A model generated the notes under the pieces. That model was given only the letters and a program-made list of their open reading frames with translations, ran no database searches and had not been told where the DNA came from. A program made the position numbers and the translations under genes. Positions 61,318 to 64,000 of a stretch of 64,000 bases of DNA are shown one piece after another (position 1 is the stretch's first letter; each line of letters begins with the position of its first letter). This stretch comes from Janibacter sp. HTCC2649 (lineage in GTDB: Bacteria; Actinomycetota; Actinomycetes; Actinomycetales; Dermatophilaceae). The DNA is taken from positions 372,001-436,000 of the forward strand of contig NZ_CH672413.1 in assembly GCF_000152705.1 (NCBI RefSeq), written 5' to 3'.

Positions 61318-63692
61318 TCCTGCACGGAGGTGCTGGTGGCAGGCCACGACCAGTTCGCGATGGCCGGGTGGTCCTCACCGTGGACCCTCGTGTAGTCGCG
61401 GGCGGCCAATCGCGCGTCGGCCATCTCCTGGCGCAGACCCGCTGACACCTCGCTCAGCTGGGGCACCCGGTCGATGACGTCCATGACGAGATGGAAGCGG
61501 TCGAGGTCGTTGAGCATCACCATGTCAAAGGGGGTCGTCGTCGTGCCCTCCTCCTTGTAGCCGCGGACATGGATCTGGGGGTGCGCGTGGCGTCGGTAGG
61601 TGAGGCGGTGGATGAGGCCGGGATATCCGTGGAAGGCGAAGATCACGGGGCAGTCCGGCGGAAAGAGAGCGTCGAAGTCACGGTCGGACAAGCCGTGCGG
61701 GTGCTCGCTGTCCGGTTCCAGACGCATGAGGTCGACGACGTTGACCACGCGCACGCGCAGGTCGGGCAGTCGGTGCCGAAGGATGTCGGCGGCCGCAAGG
61801 ATCTCGAGCGTCGGGACGTCGCCGGCGCAGGCCAGGACGACATCCGGATTCGCTCCTCCATCCGTGCTCGCCCACTCCCACAGGCCGAGCCCACGGGCGC
61901 AGTGGGCATCGGCCTGCACCGGATCAAGGAAGGTCAGCGCGGGCTGTTTGCCGGCCACGATGACGTTGATGAGGGAGCGCGACCGGAGGCAGTGCTCGGC
62001 GACGCTGAGCAGGGTGTTGGCGTCCGGCGGCAGGTAGACGCGGACGGTCTGTGCCTTCTTGTTCACGACGTGGTCGAGGAAGCCGGGGTCCTGGTGAGAG
62101 AACCCGTTGTGGTCCTGCCGCCAGACGTGCGAGGTCAGGAGGTAGTTCAGTGAGGCGATGGGCCGACGCCACGGCACTTCGGCGGAGACCTTCAACCACT
62201 TCGCGTGCTGGTTGAGCATGGAGTCGACGATGGGGATGAAGGCCTCGTAGCAGTTGAAGAGTCCGTGTCGGCCGCTGAGCAGGTAGCCCTCGAGCCAGCC
62301 CTGGCAGAGGTGTTCCGACAACACCTCCATCACGCGCCCGTCGACGTCGAGGTGGTCGTCTCCGGCGCGGATCGGGAGGGCCCACGCGCGCCCTGATTGC
62401 TCGAAGATGGCCTGCAGCCGATTGGACGCGGTTTCGTCAGGGCCCATGACACGGAAGTTGTGAGGGTTGTCGCGCACCACATCGCGCAGCCACGGGCCGA
62501 GCGCCCCTGTCGCAGAGCGCAGTTCGCGAGCCGGCTCGCCGACGGGCACCTGGTAGTCGCGGTGCGCCGGCAGCACGAGGTCACGCAGGACGACTCCGCC
62601 GTTTGCGTGGACGGACGCGCTCATCCGCAGTTCGGGGGCAGGCGCCAGCGCACGGATCTCGGCGCGGACGGCTCCCACCTCGTCGAAGAGTTCCTCCGGA
62701 CGGTAGGACCGCAGCCAGTCCTCGAGGAGTCGGAGATGCTCTGGGTTCGTCCGGGGGGCGGCGATGGGCACCTGGTGCGAGCGGAACGAACCTTCGACTG
62801 TGTGGCCGTCAACCGTGGCCGGTCCGGTCCAGCCCTTCGGGGTGCGAAGAACGATCATCGGCCATTGGAGGGGATGGCCGGCGCCCGTTCCGCGGAGCTC
62901 GGCGAGGCGAAGGTATGCCGTGTCGAGGGCATCCGCTAGCGCCTCGTGCACTGCCACGGGGTCATCGCCCTCGACGAAGAGCGGGTCGTGGCCATGGCCG
63001 ATCAGGAGCGACCTGAGCACGCTCTCGGGCTGGCGCGCGAGGACCGTGGGGTTGGCGATCTTGTAGCCGTTGAGGTGGAGGATCGGCAGGACCGCACCGT
63101 CACGGGCCGGGTTGATGAAGGCCGTCGACTGCCAGCTCGCGGACAGGGCTCCGGTCTCGGCCTCGCCGTCACCGATGACGCACGCGACGGTGAGGTCGGG
63201 GTTGTCGAAGGCCACGCCGTAGGCGTGGGCCAAGGAGTAGCCCAGCTCGCCGCCCTCATGGAGCGAGCCCGGGGTGTGCGGAGACGCGTGGCTGGGGATG
63301 CCGCCGGGCGAGGAGAACTGGCGAAACAGCCGGGTGAGTCCCGCCGTGTCACCGGTGATGCTGGGGAAGAGGTCCGAGTAGGTGCCGTCGAGGTAGGCAT
63401 TCGCGACGACGGCCGGCCCTCCGTGCCCCGGCCCGGCGATGAAGACCGTCGGCGCGGCATGACGACGGATGGCGCGGTTGAGGTGGGCCCACAGGAGGTT
63501 CAACCCGGGTGAGGTGCCCCAGTGGCCCAGAAGGCGCGGCTTGATGTGCTCGGCCGCGAGGGGTTCTCGGAGCAGGGGGTTGTCGCGCAGATAGATCTGG
63601 CCGACGGAGAGGTAGTTCGCGGCTCGCCACCAGGAATCGACCCCCTCGAGGTCAGTCAGTGCTGCGGCGGGGGCAGGTGCGAGAGTCGTCAT
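61314..63692 (-). CDS. xfp: Xylulose-5-phosphate/fructose-6-phosphate phosphoketolase
   Basis: A 792-residue thiamine-diphosphate enzyme of family-typical length. Signatures include [38 protein letters not shown], the [31 protein letters not shown] motif and GDGEAETG (ThDP/Mg site). It cleaves sugar phosphates with inorganic phosphate to acetyl phosphate. The start ATG 63692 is supported by the family N-terminus and by a DosR-like box exactly 35 nt upstream; the open frame beyond it has no similarity. It heads an operon with ackA and the ybhN-like gene and is divergent from a DosS-like gene. Confidence 0.95.
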   Translation of the reverse strand: MTTLAPAPAAALTDLEGVDSWWRAANYLSVGQIYLRDNPLLREPLAAEHIKPRLLGHWGTSPGLNLLWAHLNRAIRRHAAPTVFIAGPGHGGPAVVANAYLDGTYSDLFPSITGDTAGLTRLFRQFSSPGGIPSHASPHTPGSLHEGGELGYSLAHAYGVAFDNPDLTVACVIGDGEAETGALSASWQSTAFINPARDGAVLPILHLNGYKIANPTVLARQPESVLRSLLIGHGHDPLFVEGDDPVAVHEALADALDTAYLRLAELRGTGAGHPLQWPMIVLRTPKGWTGPATVDGHTVEGSFRSHQVPIAAPRTNPEHLRLLEDWLRSYRPEELFDEVGAVRAEIRALAPAPELRMSASVHANGGVVLRDLVLPAHRDYQVPVGEPARELRSATGALGPWLRDVVRDNPHNFRVMGPDETASNRLQAIFEQSGRAWALPIRAGDDHLDVDGRVMEVLSEHLCQGWLEGYLLSGRHGLFNCYEAFIPIVDSMLNQHAKWLKVSAEVPWRRPIASLNYLLTSHVWRQDHNGFSHQDPGFLDHVVNKKAQTVRVYLPPDANTLLSVAEHCLRSRSLINVIVAGKQPALTFLDPVQADAHCARGLGLWEWASTDGGANPDVVLACAGDVPTLEILAAADILRHRLPDLRVRVVNVVDLMRLEPDSEHPHGLSDRDFDALFPPDCPVIFAFHGYPGLIHRLTYRRHAHPQIHVRGYKEEGTTTTPFDMVMLNDLDRFHLVMDVIDRVPQLSEVSAGLRQEMADARLAARDYTRVHGEDHPAIANWSWPATSTSVQE

Positions 63693-63727
63693 GCCACCAA
63701 CGTTCACCAGACGAGGACCACCGTGGA

Positions 63728-63741
63728 GGGCCTTTGGTCCC
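63728..63741 (-). promoter_or_regulatory. DosR/DevR-like box upstream of xfp
   Basis: On the minus strand GGGACCAAAGGCCC, 35 nt upstream of ATG 63692, the same distance as at ppdK. It lies in the divergent region shared with the DosS-like gene. Confidence 0.65.
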
Positions 63742-63790
63742 TGTTCGGGGTTTCTGACGTCCTTTGAGTGCGCTCGGAGGGTGAGCGGCA

Positions 63791-63796
63791 TACATT
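63791..63796 (+). promoter_or_regulatory. -10 element of the DosS-like gene
   Basis: TACATT is 6 nt from ATG 63803, indicating a leaderless transcript; it overlaps a GTATGCCG-family copy (CGGCATAC). Confidence 0.4.
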
Positions 63797-63802
63797 GAGC
63801 GC

Positions 63803-64000
63803 ATGGCCGACAAGCGTTCGCGAGGCCAGATTCCCAAGGACTCGGCAGAGTCGGCCACAGCTTCGCTCTGGTCAGCCTCCTCGCTGCAGCTCGATGATCT
63901 GCTCGAGGAGCTGCGAGCCCGGGCCGGTAGTGCGCGCGAGTCACAGGTGCGCATGGCGTCGTTGCTCGACGCGGTCGTGGCGGTCAGCTCCGACCTCGAC
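63803..64000 (+). CDS. Probable DosS/DevS-type GAF sensor histidine kinase (5' part only)
   Basis: The frame runs from ATG 63803 off the window end, 66 codons with no stop. The visible sequence ends ...[19 protein letters not shown] after an acidic helix ([15 protein letters not shown]). This pre-GAF helix followed by LLDAVV.V.SDLDL is characteristic of the N-terminus of actinobacterial DevS/DosS-like heme or redox sensor kinases. The kinase part is not visible, so the call rests on this short match and on four DosR-like boxes nearby. Confidence 0.6.
   Translation, partial: MADKRSRGQIPKDSAESATASLWSASSLQLDDLLEELRARAGSARESQVRMASLLDAVVAVSSDLD

Larger units (their letters stand above)
2661..63794. 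repeat. Dispersed 8-mer GTATGCCG / CGGCATAC, about 48 copies across the window
   Basis: Copies read by eye include those near 2661, 3812, 9667, 12965, 16848, 23766, 27037, 28606, 32217, 36411, 41838, 45846, 51689, 53899, 57555 and 62912 (GTATGCCG). In the other orientation they include those near 5216, 9750, 13787, 19384, 20202, 23996, 34568, 38405, 46648, 54842, 59437 and 63787 (CGGCATAC). Both orientations are about equally common. Coding copies occur in several frames, giving Tyr-Ala, Ala-Tyr, Met-Pro, and Gly-Ile with the rare ATA codon; others are intergenic. At about 70% G+C roughly two copies would be expected in 64 kb on both strands. Confidence 0.7.

Noticed and set aside
2661-63794. 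GTATGCCG as a codon-pair preference (Tyr-Ala)
   Set aside because: Many copies are in other frames, including Gly-Ile with the rare ATA codon, and in intergenic DNA.
2661-63794. GTATGCCG as a polar chromosome-segregation signal
   Set aside because: The two orientations are nearly equally frequent within one 64-kb stretch, whereas such signals are strand-biased.

Overview
The window looks like chromosome of a high-G+C actinobacterium, most likely order Micrococcales and possibly an Intrasporangiaceae-type genus (Janibacter, Knoellia, Tetrasphaera and relatives). That placement is inferred from very high G+C, GTG starts and ATGA overlaps, many leaderless-looking promoters, an actinobacterial coproheme decarboxylase, DUF3000 and DUF222/HNH (13E12-type) proteins, and an APS-type sulfate reductase. 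No phage, transposon or CRISPR array is visible. Nearly all of the sequence is coding, on both strands.

Layout. 0-3.4 kb: a sugar-utilisation locus with a cut-off solute-binding lipoprotein, a LacI regulator, two LacI-type operators and a glycogen-debranching-like enzyme. 3.3-9.4 kb: a tightly overlapping minus-strand sulfate assimilation operon (sir-cysH-cysD-cysN-siroheme synthase). 9.4-16.5 kb: a small LexA-box gene of unknown function, a secreted M4 metalloprotease, dxs behind a possible 10-codon leaderless uORF, an alpha/beta hydrolase, and a DUF222-HNH nuclease gene with a second LexA-like box. 16.6-24.2 kb: a GAF/PucR regulator divergent from a five-gene LivGFKHM-type ABC transporter that ends in a 3-hydroxybutyrate dehydrogenase. 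24.2-31.3 kb: a class I methyltransferase, a MurA with a fused XRE helix-turn-helix, a two-gene membrane module, RNase D, DUF3000 and an EamA exporter. 31.4-36.1 kb: heme genes hemE, hemY/cgoX and chdC, plus a DUF4349 lipoprotein and msrB. 36.2-46.7 kb: a fused primase-polymerase/LigC-type ligase, a hydrolase, a dicarboxylate/amino-acid symporter, a luciferase-like oxidoreductase, a RibD-type reductase, PPK2, an AidB-like acyl-CoA dehydrogenase and a YihY membrane protein. 46.8-47.1 kb: tRNA-Gly, tRNA-Cys and tRNA-Val with a strong terminator. 47.2-51.3 kb: serA followed by a large FAD/Fe-S 2-hydroxyacid dehydrogenase. 51.4-64 kb: a stress/dormancy-like island holding an NRAMP-related transporter with a PRC/MgtE-N partner, pyruvate phosphate dikinase, a universal stress protein, a SulP transporter, a YbhN-like membrane protein, acetate kinase, phosphoketolase and, cut by the window end, what looks like a DosS/DevS-type sensor kinase.

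Two observations stand out. First, four 14-bp palindromes resembling the DosR/DevR box lie 35-36 nt upstream of the chosen start codons of ppdK, the universal stress gene, the PRC/MgtE-N gene and xfp. With the partial DosS-like gene, this suggests a hypoxia/energy-starvation regulon. Second, the 8-mer GTATGCCG (and its complement CGGCATAC) occurs about 48 times by hand count, in several reading frames and between genes. Base composition alone would predict roughly two. The signal therefore seems to act at the DNA level, like an uptake sequence or other iterated motif.

All coordinates, counts and motif matches were read by eye. Family names rest on recognised motifs, not on database searches.
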